From DATFDN01 sp963762525 (lineage in GTDB: Bacteria; Pseudomonadota; Alphaproteobacteria; Acetobacterales; Acetobacteraceae), in the NCBI GenBank assembly GCA_963762525.1, contig CAVXKT010000003.1:62001-126000 (forward strand): a DNA stretch of 64,000 bases. Direction: 5' to 3'. The translations under genes and the position numbers were made by a program. Positions 35,951-45,954 of this stretch are shown here, piece after piece. The number at the start of each line of letters is the position of its first letter. The stretch's first letter is position 1. The notes under the pieces are model-generated. The model did not search any database, had not been told where the DNA came from, and was given only the letters and a program-made list of their open reading frames with translations.

Positions 35951-36957
35951 TCATTGGCCGCGCCCGGCGAGGCGCGAGGCGGCCGGCGGCGTCGCCGGAC
36001 GGGGCCAGGCCGAGCGCTCGTCGAAGAACCGAACGGCTCGCTCCTCACCGTCGCGGAGCAGCCGCTCGATGAAAGCCGGGTCGCGGTCGAAGCGCGACGG
36101 ATAATCAAGATTTTGTATGCCGAGTTCGACGATCCGGATGCGGATCGGCTTGTATTGCTTTGCGAGCGAGGCGTGGGCGGGAAGCAGCTTGTTGATGGTC
36201 TCGATGAAGAACAGCTCCTGGCCCAGCGAGAGATTGCCCGAAAGCTCGTCGCGCCGGCTGTTGATCTCCGCCATCGTCCGCGGCTCCCGGGCGCGGATCT
36301 GCGGGTTGATCTGCACCACCCAGATCTCGTCCGGAACCGCCGGCAGATCGGTAAATTCGCGGATCGGCGGATCGGTGCTGAACAGACCGTCCCAGAACAG
36401 CGTGCCTCTGGTGTGGACGGCGCGGAACAGGAACGGGACCGCCGCCGACGCGATCAAATCGTCGTAGGTCGAGTGTCTCGCCTTCGAAGATCGTGCGCTC
36501 GCCGCTCGACGATATCGGTGGCGCCGATGAGGAGCTTGGGATGGCCGCGGCGGTCCGCATCGGCGGGCAGTCGCGCAAGATCGAGATGCTTGTGCAGCAA
36601 TTCGAGCAGATCGGTCGCGGCGACGGGCGGATAAAGATAGGGGCTGATATCGACGGTGACGGGCAGGCGCGCGAACCACAGTCCGAGCGCGTTGCCGGCT
36701 GCATCCACCGGGGAGCGCGCCTCGAGGTCGTGCCAGAATCTGGTTAATCGGTCGATCGCGTCCTCCGGGCCGGCCCCGATCAACCCCGCCCACGCGAGGA
36801 CGGCGCACATCGCGCCCCCCGAAGTGCCGCTGAGCGCGACCAGCCGGAAGCGCTCGCGCAACTCCGGCCCCAGCAGCCGACGCAGGACGCCGGCGCCGAA
36901 GGCCGCGTGACTGCCGCCGCCTTGCAGGGCGATTGCGACTGTCGGAGCGTCCGCCAT
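35951..36957 (-). CDS. Patatin-like phospholipase, frame breaks
   Basis: The first frame has ALQGGGSHAAFGAGVLRRLL (oxyanion hole) and LSGTSGGAMCAV with the nucleophilic Ser of GxSxG. Near 36490 it breaks: SGERTIFEGE lies in one frame and STYDDLIASAAVPFLF in the next, followed by LFWDGLFSTDPP with the catalytic Asp of D-G and IWVVQINPQ. A full patatin domain of about 330 residues results. ATG at 36957 lies 61 nt after rlmH. Confidence 0.83.
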
Positions 36958-37018
36958 CAAGAACTCCGCAAACAGGACAGTGTCTTATCGACCATATTTT
37001 GCTCGGCGTCGGAAGGGC

Positions 37019-37477
37019 TCAGGGCCGGCCGGCGCGATGATAGGGGTGGCCGGCGGCGATGGTCTGGGCGCGGTAGAGCTGCTCGGCGAGCAGACACGCG
37101 CACCAGCAGATGCGGCCAGGTCATCGGCCCCAACGAGAGTGTCGCGTCGGCGCGGTCGAGCGCCGCCCTGTCCAGCCCCTCGGCGCCGCCGATCAGAAAC
37201 ACGAGCGGCCGGCCGAAGCCGGTCCAGCGTTGCAGCCGCTGCGCAAAACCGACGCTGTCCGGCCTGTCGCCCGCGCTGTCGAGCGCCACCGCGAAGGCGC
37301 GCTCGGGCACGCGCGGCGAGCAACGCGGCGGCCTCGCGTCGCCTGATCTCGGCCGCCGCGCCGCGCGCCTCGGCGATTTCGGTTACGACGAGCTTCGGGC
37401 GCAGGCGCGCCGCGTAGCGGGCGAACAGCTCGGACTTCGGCGCCCCGGATGCGCCCGACGGCGATCAGATGGCCCAT
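37019..37477 (-). CDS. rlmH: 23S rRNA pseudouridine-1915 N3-methyltransferase, frame breaks
   Basis: A SPOUT methyltransferase of 152 residues by span. MGHLIAVGRIR is followed by a break (ccggggcgcc; with one G fewer it reads APKSELFARYAARL). The middle frame gives FAVALDSAGDRPDSVGFAQ and FLIGGAEGLDRAAL plus LSLGPMTWPH, the SAM site. The last break restores LLAEQLYRAQTIAAGHPYHR, the family C-terminus, with TGA at 37019. The G-run context supports sequence error. Confidence 0.85.
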
Positions 37478-37543
37478 GGCCGAAGCTATACAGGTTCCGG
37501 CTCCGGCGCGATGATCGCGCCGAGATGAACAAGGGAGGGAGCA

Positions 37544-37933
37544 ATGCCCGTTCTCAGCACCAGCAACCCCGAAGCCGTGCGCGCACCCGGATCGCGCTAT
37601 TCCCATGCCGTGCTCGTGGAAGGCGCACGGCGCCGGCTCGTCATCTCCGGCCAGGTCGGGATGGCGCCGGACGGCACCGTTCCGAGCACCGGCGAGGGGC
37701 AGATCGCGCAGGCCTTCAGCAATCTGCGCGCCATCCTGGCGGCGCACGACCTGGGCTTCGGCGACGTCGTGAAAACCACCGCGTTCCTCACCGACCGGGC
37801 ATTGCTCGGCGCTTATCGCGCCGCCCGCGACACCATCTTTTCCGAACAAGCGCCGGCCTCCACGCTGCTGTTCGTGGAGGGGCTCGCCGACCCGCGCTGG
37901 CTGGTGGAGATCGAGGCGGAGGCGGCGGGCTGA
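37544..37933 (+). CDS. RidA family protein
   Basis: A 129-residue RidA/YjgF protein: VISGQVGMAPDGT, QAFSNLRAILAAH, VVKTTAFLTD and TLLFVEGLADPRWLVEIEA match the family. Family members deaminate reactive enamines or act on related keto compounds. The canonical Arg before the final block is present as DPRWLVEIEA, a minor variant. ATG follows agggaggga. Monocistronic. Confidence 0.87.
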   Translation: MPVLSTSNPEAVRAPGSRYSHAVLVEGARRRLVISGQVGMAPDGTVPSTGEGQIAQAFSNLRAILAAHDLGFGDVVKTTAFLTDRALLGAYRAARDTIFSEQAPASTLLFVEGLADPRWLVEIEAEAAG

Positions 37934-38072
37934 GAGGTCTCTCGGATCATCGCGTCGCTCCGGTGAGATCAACGCATCAGCAAGATAAAGCCGCCTCATC
38001 AACCTGATGGCGCGCAATGATGTCTGCTTATCTGCCGGGCCATCTATAGCCGTATACGGCTGCGGAGCGCCG

Positions 38073-38492
38073 TCACCTGCGACGCGACAACTCGGCTTCG
38101 GCCCAAGCCGCAAACTCCTCGTGACGCGCAAGGAGGACCTGGCGTCGGCCTTGCCGAGGAGCGGTATTCCGTATTGAAGCGTCCTTTTCAGCAAGAATCC
38201 GACGAAGGTTGGTCTCCTGAGCGTTCGGCAGACGATTGCCGAGCAAATCGCGCAACATCTTCACGGCTGCCGAATGGTCCTGCCGATTTGCGCGCTCCCC
38301 ATGGGCTGCCGTCAGCGCATCCCCGAATGCGATCGCCGCATTGACGATCTGGGACATGGCGGGATTGGCGATGTCGCCGGGGTTCGCGAGCGACAGCTCG
38401 TCTCGGGCCGCCTTCAGATACGCCCGCGCCAGAATCAGCCGCCCCTCGGAGAAAGTGCCGTCAACCGTCTTCGAGGACCCCTTTCGGGTCAT
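38073..38492 (-). CDS. HEPN-domain protein, putative toxin partner
   Basis: A 139-residue helical protein. RANRQDH gives the R-x(5)-H signature of HEPN ribonucleases, within a four-helix pattern (EGRLILARAYLKAARDEL and MSQIVNAAIAFGDAL). Its start overlaps the stop of the upstream nucleotidyltransferase gene by 4 nt, the layout of HEPN-MNT toxin-antitoxin modules in which the transferase AMPylates the HEPN toxin. The motif is seen; activity is inferred. Confidence 0.65.
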   Translation of the reverse strand: MTRKGSSKTVDGTFSEGRLILARAYLKAARDELSLANPGDIANPAMSQIVNAAIAFGDALTAAHGERANRQDHSAAVKMLRDLLGNRLPNAQETNLRRILAEKDASIRNTAPRQGRRQVLLARHEEFAAWAEAELSRRR

Positions 38493-39155
38493 GCCGCTCG
38501 CCCTGAGGCGCGCGCGAGGGCTCGGGCCAGCTCGTCAGGAGGTCGGCCGACCAGCGGCACTGCGTCGCGGACCACCTCACGCCACCACGGATCGCCTGCG
38601 GACGCTAGGCGCACGACGTCATCAGTGCCCAACGCGACCACCGATGGGCTGAACCCGACACTCTCGGCTGGCGCAATCAGCCGATCACTCAGGGCGTGAG
38701 CTAGCTGAGGCAGAATCAGGCTCGGCCACAAGCGCCAGGTCGAAATCGCTGCCGAGCCGGTCCTCGCCGCGCGCCGCGCTGCCAAAAAGCCACAGCGCCA
38801 ACAATCCCGGCCCGGCGGCCGTCGCGGCGGCCCGGACGCTGTCGAGCAAACTCTGGAACCGCCGATCCTCCGCCTCAAACAATGCAGCCATCGGGGCGGC
38901 CAAGGGATGACGTCGATGCAGTCGATACAGCAAGCTGCGGCCCGTTCCGGCGGCCTCGATGGTGCCTGTCCTCACGAGCGCACCCAGGCCCCGGGATACG
39001 CTCGCCGGAGAAAGACCGGTGCGACGGGCGAGGTCCGGCGCCGAAAGCTGGCCTCCGTGGCGCGCCAGTTCCCGTGACAGACGCAGCCCGACATCCGTCC
39101 CCAGGATGAAGGTCAGCGGATAGCGCAGAGCGCTCTGGTGGGTCGCTCGAGCCAC
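38489..39155 (-). CDS. Winged-helix DNA-binding domain fused to a minimal nucleotidyltransferase, one frame break
   Basis: GTG at 39155. Residues about 20-80 form a MarR/ArsR-like winged helix (APDLARRTGLSPASVSRGL, LVRTGTIEAAGTGRSLLYRL). Then comes the nucleotidyltransferase motif WLFGSAARGEDRLGSDFDLAL (G-S-x9-S-D-x-D). One extra base near 38715 breaks the frame before LILPQLAHALSDRLIAPAES. It probably is an antitoxin combining DNA binding (autoregulation) and AMP transfer to the HEPN partner downstream. Confidence 0.7.
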
Positions 39156-39203
39156 GATGCGGTCCTCGGCCGTTTACGAGCCATAGCCAACTACAGTACA
39201 ATA

Positions 39204-39347
39204 TCAAGCCTTACCCATCAATATCGTATTCCAGACGGCATCAAGACGGGCTGCAAAAAGATCGATAATCCTATCGCCGGCGTGAGCGAGCTTGTGCCAA
39301 TCGCGCGCAGGGCGAGTGACGGGCCGCGCGGCGGCATTCCCGGGAAG
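39204..39347 (-). other. Unassigned coding-like fragment
   Basis: In the 245-nt gap between the transferase gene and cobB the minus strand reads TRPARDWHKLAHAGDRIID then LFAARLDAVWNTILMGKA and stops. Composition is protein-like but there is no start or ribosome site. It could be the tail of a deleted gene. The A+T-richer stretch beside it (39180-39240) may hold the promoter of the toxin-antitoxin pair. Confidence 0.2.
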
Positions 39348-39400
39348 TGTGGGCTGCCTGAAGACACGAATGAAGGCGATTGGACGGCAAGCCCGGAAGC

Positions 39401-40147
39401 TCAGGCGCTTCCCACCGCCGCGCCCAGCGTTTCGCCGATGGCGCGGTGCAGCACCAGATCGGCCAGCGGATCGAGGCGGGTCGGCTCGCGGTTGAGGATC
39501 ACCAGCGCCGCCCCGTTCTGCTTTGCCAATTGCGGAAATCCGGCCGCCGGATAGACCACCAGCGACGAGCCGACGGCGAGGAACAGGTCGCAGGCGAGCG
39601 TCTCCTGCTCCGCCCGCGCCATCGCCGCGCGCGGCATCGACTGGCCGAAGGAGATCGTCGCCGTCTTCACCAACCCGCCGCAGACGAGGCAGCGCGGCGC
39701 GCGCGGCTCGCGCGTGAAGGCGGTGCGCAGTTCGTCGAGCGGCCGCGGCGCGCCGCAATCGAGACAGGTGGCCCGATGCGTATTGCCGTGCAGCTCGATG
39801 ACCGCGTTCTCCGGCACGCCGGATTCCTGGTGCAGCCCGTCGATATTCTGGGTGACGATCACCGCCCGGCCGTCGCCGGCGAGAGCGGCGAGGGCGCGAT
39901 GGCCGCGATTGGGCCGCGCCGGGCGCAGCACCTCATCGAGGGCGAAGCGCCGCCGCCAGGTCTCGATCCGCGCTTCCTCCGACGCCAGGAATTCGGCGAA
40001 GTCGATCGGCCGGTTGCGGGTCCAGAAACCGCCGGGGCTCCGAAAATCCGGAATGCCGGATTCGGTGCTGATTCCCGCTCCGGTGAAGGCCACGACGCGC
40101 CGTGCGGGCGCCAGCAACTCGCGCAGGCGCAAAATTTCCCGGTCCAT
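39401..40147 (-). CDS. cobB: NAD-dependent protein deacylase, sirtuin
   Basis: A 248-residue Sir2 protein: FTGAGISTESGIPDFR binds NAD, TQNIDGLH and the catalytic His in ELHGNTHRATC follow, then a four-Cys zinc site (CLDCG and CLVCGG), SFGQSMP, and AVGSSLVVYPAAG. It removes acyl groups from lysines, for instance on acetyl-CoA synthetase. It stands alone, divergent from rpe. Confidence 0.9.
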   Translation of the reverse strand: MDREILRLRELLAPARRVVAFTGAGISTESGIPDFRSPGGFWTRNRPIDFAEFLASEEARIETWRRRFALDEVLRPARPNRGHRALAALAGDGRAVIVTQNIDGLHQESGVPENAVIELHGNTHRATCLDCGAPRPLDELRTAFTREPRAPRCLVCGGLVKTATISFGQSMPRAAMARAEQETLACDLFLAVGSSLVVYPAAGFPQLAKQNGAALVILNREPTRLDPLADLVLHRAIGETLGAAVGSA

Positions 40148-40227
40148 GCCCGATTTTGCCGGCCCGGCGCCCGGCTGACGAGTTCCGGCGCTTGTCCAAT
40201 GCGGAAGCGACTGAGTACAAGCGTCCG

Positions 40228-40911
40228 ATGCCCGCTCCCGAGTCCCGGCCGCGAACCATCATCGCCCCCAGCCTGCTCGGGGCCGACCACGGTTGCTTGA
40301 CCGAACAGGCGGCCGCGGTCGCCGCGGCGGGGGCCGACTGGCTGCATATCGACGTGATGGATGGCCACTTCGTCCCCAGCCTCGGCTTCGGTCCGGGGGT
40401 GGTGAAGGCGCTGCGGCCGCGCACCGCGCTGCCGCTCGATGTGCACCTGATGGTCGCCCCGGCCGATCCGCAGGTCTTGGCCTTCGCCGATACCGGCGCC
40501 GATCACATCATTGTCCACACCGAAGCCGGCCCGCACCTGCATCGGACCCTGCAACTCATCCGCTCGCGCGGCAAACGCGCCGGGGTGGCGCTGAACCCGG
40601 CCTCGGTGCCGGAGGCGATCGGCTGGGTGCTCGACCTCGTGGACATCGTGCTGGTGATGACCGTCGATCCCGGTTTCGGCGGCCAGACCTTCCTGCCCTC
40701 GCAGCTGCCGAAGATTGCCGCCCTGCGGCGGATGATCGATCAGTCCGGCCGTGAAATTCGGCTCACCGCGGATGGTGGCGTGGACCTGCAATCGGGGCCG
40801 CAGGCGCTGGAAGCGGGGGCCGATACGCTGGTTGCCGGCACCTCGGTGTTCGCCGCCGCCGACTATGCCGCGGTCATCGCCGCATTGCGGGGCGGAGGAG
40901 CGGACGCATGA
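40228..40911 (+). CDS. rpe: Ribulose-phosphate 3-epimerase
   Basis: A 227-residue TIM barrel: IAPSLLGADHGCL, HIDVMDGHFVPSLGFG (metal His and Asp), LDVHLMV, VMTVDPGFGGQTF and LTADGGVD cover the active site. It interconverts ribulose-5-phosphate and xylulose-5-phosphate. Its stop overlaps the next start by 4 nt; pairing with a heparinase-like gene recurs in alphaproteobacteria. Confidence 0.93.
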   Translation: MPAPESRPRTIIAPSLLGADHGCLTEQAAAVAAAGADWLHIDVMDGHFVPSLGFGPGVVKALRPRTALPLDVHLMVAPADPQVLAFADTGADHIIVHTEAGPHLHRTLQLIRSRGKRAGVALNPASVPEAIGWVLDLVDIVLVMTVDPGFGGQTFLPSQLPKIAALRRMIDQSGREIRLTADGGVDLQSGPQALEAGADTLVAGTSVFAAADYAAVIAALRGGGADA

Positions 40912-42521
40912 ACGCCAACGACCCCCGTCGATGGTTGCGCGATGCCCGCCGCGCCTTCGCGCGGTTGCCCACGCTGCGCCCGGGACGCATCCCTGATGCG
41001 CCGGCTTTGCCGGTGCGCGATCCCTGGCCGGGCGATCCCGCGCGGGCGGTGCGGCTGTTGAGGGGAGAGCTGGAAGCGGGCGGCGGCGCCTGCGCGCTGC
41101 GTCCCGCCGATGGCCGATCCGGCGGCTTCTCCGACCCTTCCCTGGCCGAGCCGCTGCGCACCGCCGCGCACGGCTTCAGCTGGCTGCGCGACCTGCGCGC
41201 GCTCGGCACCGACGCCGCGCGCTTGCGCGCCCGTGCACTGGTCGGCGAGTGGATGAACGGCGCGATCGACCCGCTCGCGCATCGCCCGGACGTCACCGGC
41301 GCCCGCATCGCCGCCTGGCTCGGCCATTATGATTTCTTCTTCGCCTCCGCCGATGACGGCTTCCGCCAGCGGCTGATGGCCCGCCTGGTCGCCGACGCGC
41401 GGACCCTCTCGGCGGCGCTTCCTGCCGAGGAACTCGACCAGCGGGCGCTCACCGGGCTGAAGGGCCTGATCGCGGCCGCCGTCGCCTTGCCCGAGCACGG
41501 CGGCTTTCTCGCCCGCGCCTTGCGTTTTCTGCCGCAGGAGATCGCGCGCCAAGTGCTGAGTGACGGCTGTCATGCCGAGCGCAGCCCCGCCGCCCTGTTG
41601 GCGGCGCTGCAAGATCTCACGGAAATCCGCGCGCTGCTGCAGGCCGCGCAGGTGGAGCCGCCGGCCTCGCTCGCGGTCGCCGTCGAGCACATGGGGCCGG
41701 CGCTGCGCACGCTGCGGCACGGCGACGGCGGCTTGGCGCTGTTCAACGGCGCCAAGGAGGAGAATGCGGCGCTGATCGACCTGGTGCTTACGCAGGCCGG
41801 ACGCGGTGGCCGTGCCCTCCCCGCCTTGCCGGAAGCCGGCTTTCAGCGGCTGCAAGCGGGGCGCACGTTGCTGATCGTCAACACCGGGCCGCCGCCGCCG
41901 CCGGGGCTCGACCGCAACGCGCACGCGGGCACGCTGTCGATGGAGATGTCGATCGGGCGCGATCGTCTGATCGTCAATTGCGGCGCCTTTCCCGCGGGTG
42001 GACCCGAATGGCGCGATGCCGCCCGCGCCACCGCCGCGCATTCGACGCTGGTGATCGCCGATACGTCCTCCTCGGAGCTGCGCCCGGACGGCCTGGGCCG
42101 GCGCCCGATCATCGTGGAGACGGAGCGCCAGGAGGCAAATGGCGCGCACTGGCTGGAGGCGAGCCATGACGGCTGGCGCAAGCCGTTCGGCGCCGTGCAT
42201 CGGCGGCGCTTTTATGTGGGCGAGAGCGGCGAGGACGTGCGCGGCGAGGATCTGATCGAGGCGCCGACGCCGCAACCCTTTATCCTGCGCTTTCATCTGC
42301 ATCCGACGGTGCAGGCGAGCTTGCAGCAGGACAACGAGGCGGTGCTGCTGCGCCTGCCCTCGGGCGGCGGCTGGCGGCTGCGCGCGGACGGCGCGCGGAT
42401 GAGCCTGGAGGAGAGTATCTACCTGGGCAGCCCGCAGCCGCGCCGCGCCGAGCAGGTCGTCCTGACCGGACTGGCGGAGGAGCCGCAGCAGGTAAAGTGG
42501 GCGATCAGCCGGGTGAAGTGA
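40908..42521 (+). CDS. Heparinase II/III family protein
   Basis: A 537-residue protein. The N-terminal part is an alpha/alpha barrel (GFSWLRDLRALGTDAARL, HYDFFFASADDGFRQ). The C-terminal part, from about residue 300, is the beta-sandwich Heparinase_II_III domain with TLSMEMSIGRDRLIVNCG, HSTLVIADTSSSEL and RRRFYVGESGEDVRGEDL. Substrate in these bacteria is unknown, likely an acidic or cell-surface polysaccharide; a glycosyltransferase follows in the same direction. Confidence 0.87.
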   Translation: MNANDPRRWLRDARRAFARLPTLRPGRIPDAPALPVRDPWPGDPARAVRLLRGELEAGGGACALRPADGRSGGFSDPSLAEPLRTAAHGFSWLRDLRALGTDAARLRARALVGEWMNGAIDPLAHRPDVTGARIAAWLGHYDFFFASADDGFRQRLMARLVADARTLSAALPAEELDQRALTGLKGLIAAAVALPEHGGFLARALRFLPQEIARQVLSDGCHAERSPAALLAALQDLTEIRALLQAAQVEPPASLAVAVEHMGPALRTLRHGDGGLALFNGAKEENAALIDLVLTQAGRGGRALPALPEAGFQRLQAGRTLLIVNTGPPPPPGLDRNAHAGTLSMEMSIGRDRLIVNCGAFPAGGPEWRDAARATAAHSTLVIADTSSSELRPDGLGRRPIIVETERQEANGAHWLEASHDGWRKPFGAVHRRRFYVGESGEDVRGEDLIEAPTPQPFILRFHLHPTVQASLQQDNEAVLLRLPSGGGWRLRADGARMSLEESIYLGSPQPRRAEQVVLTGLAEEPQQVKWAISRVK

Positions 42522-42528
42522 CCCGCCG

Positions 42529-43630
42529 TTGAAGGTCATCGAAGTCACCAACGTCGATTTCTCGCTGCATCACTTCCTGCTGCCGCTGATGCGCGCGATC
42601 CGCGCGCGCGGCCATGAGGTGATCGGCGCGTGCGCCGAGGGTCCGCTCCTGGGAGCGGCGCGTGCGGAAGGGTTCCGCATCGCTCCGTTGCCGCTCGCAC
42701 GCACCCTGTCGGCGCCCGCCCATGCCCACGCCTTCGCCGCGCTGGTTGCGCTGTTTCGCGCCGAGAAGCCCGATCTCGTGCATGCGCACATGCCGATCAG
42801 CGGCTTTCTTGCCCGCCTCGCCGCGCGCGCCGCGGGTGTTCCGCGCATCGCCTATACCGGGCACGGCTTCTGGTTCAACGCACCCGGCGCGGCCTCCCGG
42901 CGGGCCGCCGGATTCGCCATGGAGTGGCTGGGCGGGCGGGTGACGGATGTGTTCATGACCGTCTCCGAGGAGGAGGCCGCGGATACACGGCGCCTGCGCA
43001 TTCATCCCGGCCCGGTAGCGATCGCCAACGGCCGAAACCCGGCGGTGTTCCGCCCCGATCCGGCGGCGCGGGCGCGCATCCGGGCGGAGCTCGGGGTGCC
43101 GAAGGACCGCGTTGCCGTTCTCGCCGTCTCGCGGCTGGTGCGCCACAAGGGTTATCCGGAACTCGCGCGCGCCATGCGCGATGTGGACGCCGAGTTGTGG
43201 GTTGCGGGCGAGCGGCTGGCGGGCGATCGCGGTCCCGACATGGCGGCGCTGCTCGCCGAGGGCGGCCTTGGCAGGCGGCTGCGGATGCTCGGATACCGCG
43301 AAGATGCTGCTTCGGTGTTCGCTGCCTCCGACATCTTCGCGCTGCCCAGCCACTTCGAGGGCCTGCCGATGTCGGTGATCGAGGCGATGCTGACCGCCCT
43401 GCCGGTGGTGGCGAGCGACATTCGCGGTCCGCGCGAGCAGGTGGTGGACGGCGAAACCGGCCTCCTGGTCCCGCCCGGCGCCCCCGCCCCGCTCGCCGCG
43501 GCGCTGGCCCGCCTCGCCGCCGACCCGGCGCTGCGCGCCCGCATGGGTGCGGCCGGGACGGGCGCGGGCAACCGAGCTTTACGACGAGAGGCGGGTGCTG
43601 GCGCAGACGGTGGAGTTGTTGGGGTTGTGA
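42529..43630 (+). CDS. Glycosyltransferase family 4 protein, C-terminal frame break
   Basis: A GT-B fold enzyme of about 366 residues. The N-terminal half has DLVHAHMPISGFLARLAAR and YTGHGFWFN; the nucleotide-sugar half has VSRLVRHKGYPELARAM and the E-x7-E motif HFEGLPMSVIEAM. The frame breaks near 43560; one base fewer gives ATELYDERRVLAQTVELLGL and a TGA at 43630. TTG at 42529 is the only start before EVTNVDFSLHHF. Probably acts in surface polysaccharide synthesis. Confidence 0.83.
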
Positions 43631-43676
43631 TAGCTCGCAACCACGGTATCCGCCTGACAGGCGGCTGGTATAAGTT

Positions 43677-44021
43677 CTATGCGTCCTGCCCTCTGCTCGG
43701 CCCTACCCTGACAAGGGCGAAGTGGCCTTCCCTCGCTTGCGCCAGCGCAGCCATTATGTTCGCCACGTTGTCGCGGATCGTCGGCCAGTGATTCGTCGAC
43801 AGCACGACGACCGCGATTTTGCGACCAGCCAGGTTCTGCTAATATCGGATATTCTGGTCCGCCGTAACGACGACCGTAAACCCCGCGTCCGCCGCGGCCG
43901 TCAGCAGCTCACCGTTGGTGAGTTCGTCCCATCCCTGGCCGGCGCCCGTCCCGACGGCATGGCCGGACAGCAGATTTGCAAGCGCGCGGGGAACATTTTG
44001 GTCAAGCAGGATGCGCGGCAC
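43677..44021 (-). CDS. DUF5615 PIN-like protein with an in-frame amber codon
   Basis: The frame reads MPRILLDQNVPRALANLL, ELLTAAADAGFTVVVTADQNIRY, then TAG at 43839-43841. It continues in the same frame as QNLAGRKIAVVVLSTNHW and DNVANIMAALAQAREG to TAG at 43677. The family consensus at this point is DQN-x-x-YQQNL, so a CAG to TAG change is implied. The fold is a PIN-like nuclease, the toxin side of DUF433/DUF5615 pairs. It overlaps the DUF433 gene by 20 nt. Confidence 0.7.
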
Positions 44022-44220
44022 GGCTCACTTCGCGGTCGTAGAAGGCCAGCACGGCCCTTACCGTTTCGAGCGGTAGCGAATAGTTTTCCGCCAACCATTC
44101 CGGGCCTTCGCCCCGGTTCGCGACCAGGTCCTCAGGGCGAACGCGCGAGTGGACGATCACCGGCGCCCCGCTCATCTTAAGAGCGTTCACTTCAACCGCC
44201 GAGCAATCCTTCCAGTCCAT
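44002..44220 (-). CDS. DUF433 domain protein, putative antitoxin
   Basis: A 72-residue protein: the DUF433 core is SGAPVIVHSRVRPEDLVANR, GPEWLAENYSLPLETVRAVLAFY. It has a helix-turn-helix-like fold and is typically found upstream of DUF5615 as the antitoxin of a VapBC-like pair. ATG at 44220 gives MDWKDCSAVEVN; upstream codons are open but lack a ribosome site. Confidence 0.75.
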   Translation of the reverse strand: MDWKDCSAVEVNALKMSGAPVIVHSRVRPEDLVANRGEGPEWLAENYSLPLETVRAVLAFYDREVSRAAHPA

Positions 44221-44288
44221 CGCCGACCTCCGAAATGGCTTAGCACATTCGCCCGCACGGTCCCGGGAAGCAGAGTGGGGCAAAGCCC

Positions 44289-45954
44289 TTATGCCTCAGC
44301 CGGCAGCGCTTCCGGGCGCAGGCGGGGCGGCAGGGTCGCCAGCGCCTCGGTGGTGTCGAAGTCGCGCAACACCGCGTCCTCGCCCAGTTCCACCTCGGCC
44401 ACCTGCTCCATGTGCCGCGTCAACAGGAAGCGAGCGCCGGAATCGCCGGTTATCGCCATGATCTCGGGAAAGAACCGCCGGTCCCACAGCATCGGATTGC
44501 CCTGCTTGCCGCGGAACGTCGGCAACACGATCCGCCGCCCCTCGTCGGGGTCGTAGAATTCCAGCAGCCGGTCGATCATGCGCCCCGTGACCAGCGGCAT
44601 GTCGCCGAGGCAGACCAAAGCGGCGGCGGCCTCGGGCGGGACCGCGGCAATCCCGGCCTTGAGGCTGGCGGAGAGCCCTTCGGCATAGTCGGCGGCGTGC
44701 ACCAGCCGCACCGGACGCCCGCCCAGCGCCTGCTCGATCTCCGCGGCCATATGTCCGGTCACGACCAGGATCGGACGCGCCTTGGAACTCAGCACGTTGT
44801 CCACCACCCGCGCGATCATCGGTTTGCCGGTGCGGTCGGAGACCAGCAGCTTGTTGTGCGGCGCCATCCGACGCGAGCGGCCGGCGGCCAGGATCACGGC
44901 GGCGATCGTCGGCGCGCTGCGCGGCGCCGGGCCGGTGCGCGGCCTCGGCGGTCGCCTTCTCGCGCGGCAGCGGGCGTTCGGCCTCCTTCAGCAGCCCGCC
45001 GACGCCGAGTGCGGCGATATCGGCCGGGCGCACCGCCAGGCCGGCGAACAGGCGCGGCAGCACGAAGTCGATGCCGTTGAGCTTGGGGCTTTTCGCGCAG
45101 CCGGGCAGCACCAGGGCCGGGCGCTCGCCGATGCGGCCGAGGCAGATCAGATTTCCCGGATCGACCGGCATCCCGAAATGGATGATCTCGCCCCCGGCGC
45201 GCACGATCGCGGCCGGTCCGACGTCGCGCCGATCCACCACCGCCGAGGCGCCGGCGATCAGCAGCATCTCCGCGCCCTGCGCGATCAGATCGTCGAGCGC
45301 GGCGGCGATTGCCGCCTCCTCATGCGGCGTGCGCAGTGCCGCGAGCATCGTGCCGGTCAGGCGGGTGATGCGCGCCCCGGTGACGGCGACCGCCTTCTCG
45401 GTGGCGCTCTCCTTCATGCCCGGAAGCTGCGTCACCACCACCCCGACCTTGAGCGGGCGGAACGGGTGCAGCGTGAAGGCGGGCGGACCCTGGCGGGCGA
45501 TGGCGGCGGCCACTTCCAGTCTCGCGCCGGGCACCGCGAAGGGCACGATCTTGATGGTGGCCACCAGGTCCTTCGCCGCCACCACCGCATAGTCGGGCAG
45601 CGTGCCGAGCGTGACGCTCTCGTCCACCGCGTTGATGCGGCCGACCTTGGCCGCATCGACGCGCAGCAACCCCGGCGTCTCGGCGGCGAGGTTGACCCGC
45701 CCGGTGGCCGCGCGGGAGCGCGCAAGCAACGGGCCGATGAGCGGATCGGCGAGACGGTCGGCGGCGATGTCCTCGGGCACATCGCCGGGTTCGAGCCGGG
45801 CCGCGATCACCTCGGTCCGGCCGGCTTCGCGCAGCGCCGTGATGGCCGCCTCGTCCAGCAGGGCGCCCTTGCGGACCATCCGCTCGCCCAGGCGTTGCGA
45901 GTGCGCGTTGATGGCGCCCTTGGCCTGCTCCAGCGGCAGCGGGCCAAACCTCAT
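44289..45954 (-). CDS. MoeA-like molybdopterin-binding domain fused to MocA-type cytidylyltransferase, one frame break
   Basis: Residues 1-340 form a molybdopterin-binding (MoCF) domain with MLLIAGASAVVDRRDVGPAA and ALVLPGCAKSPKLNGIDF. After a break near 44930 the second frame gives an NTP-transferase domain MILAAGRSRRMAPHNKLL, VCLGDMPLVT and GKQGNPMLW. This fusion makes molybdopterin cytosine dinucleotide, the cofactor of xanthine-oxidase-family enzymes such as CO dehydrogenase. It overlaps xdhC by 4 nt and is the last gene of the cox maturation operon. Confidence 0.85.

Noticed and set aside
35588..36634. 348-residue plus-strand frame
   Set aside because: Antisense to gpmI and the patatin gene, both of which have clear catalytic motifs on the minus strand.
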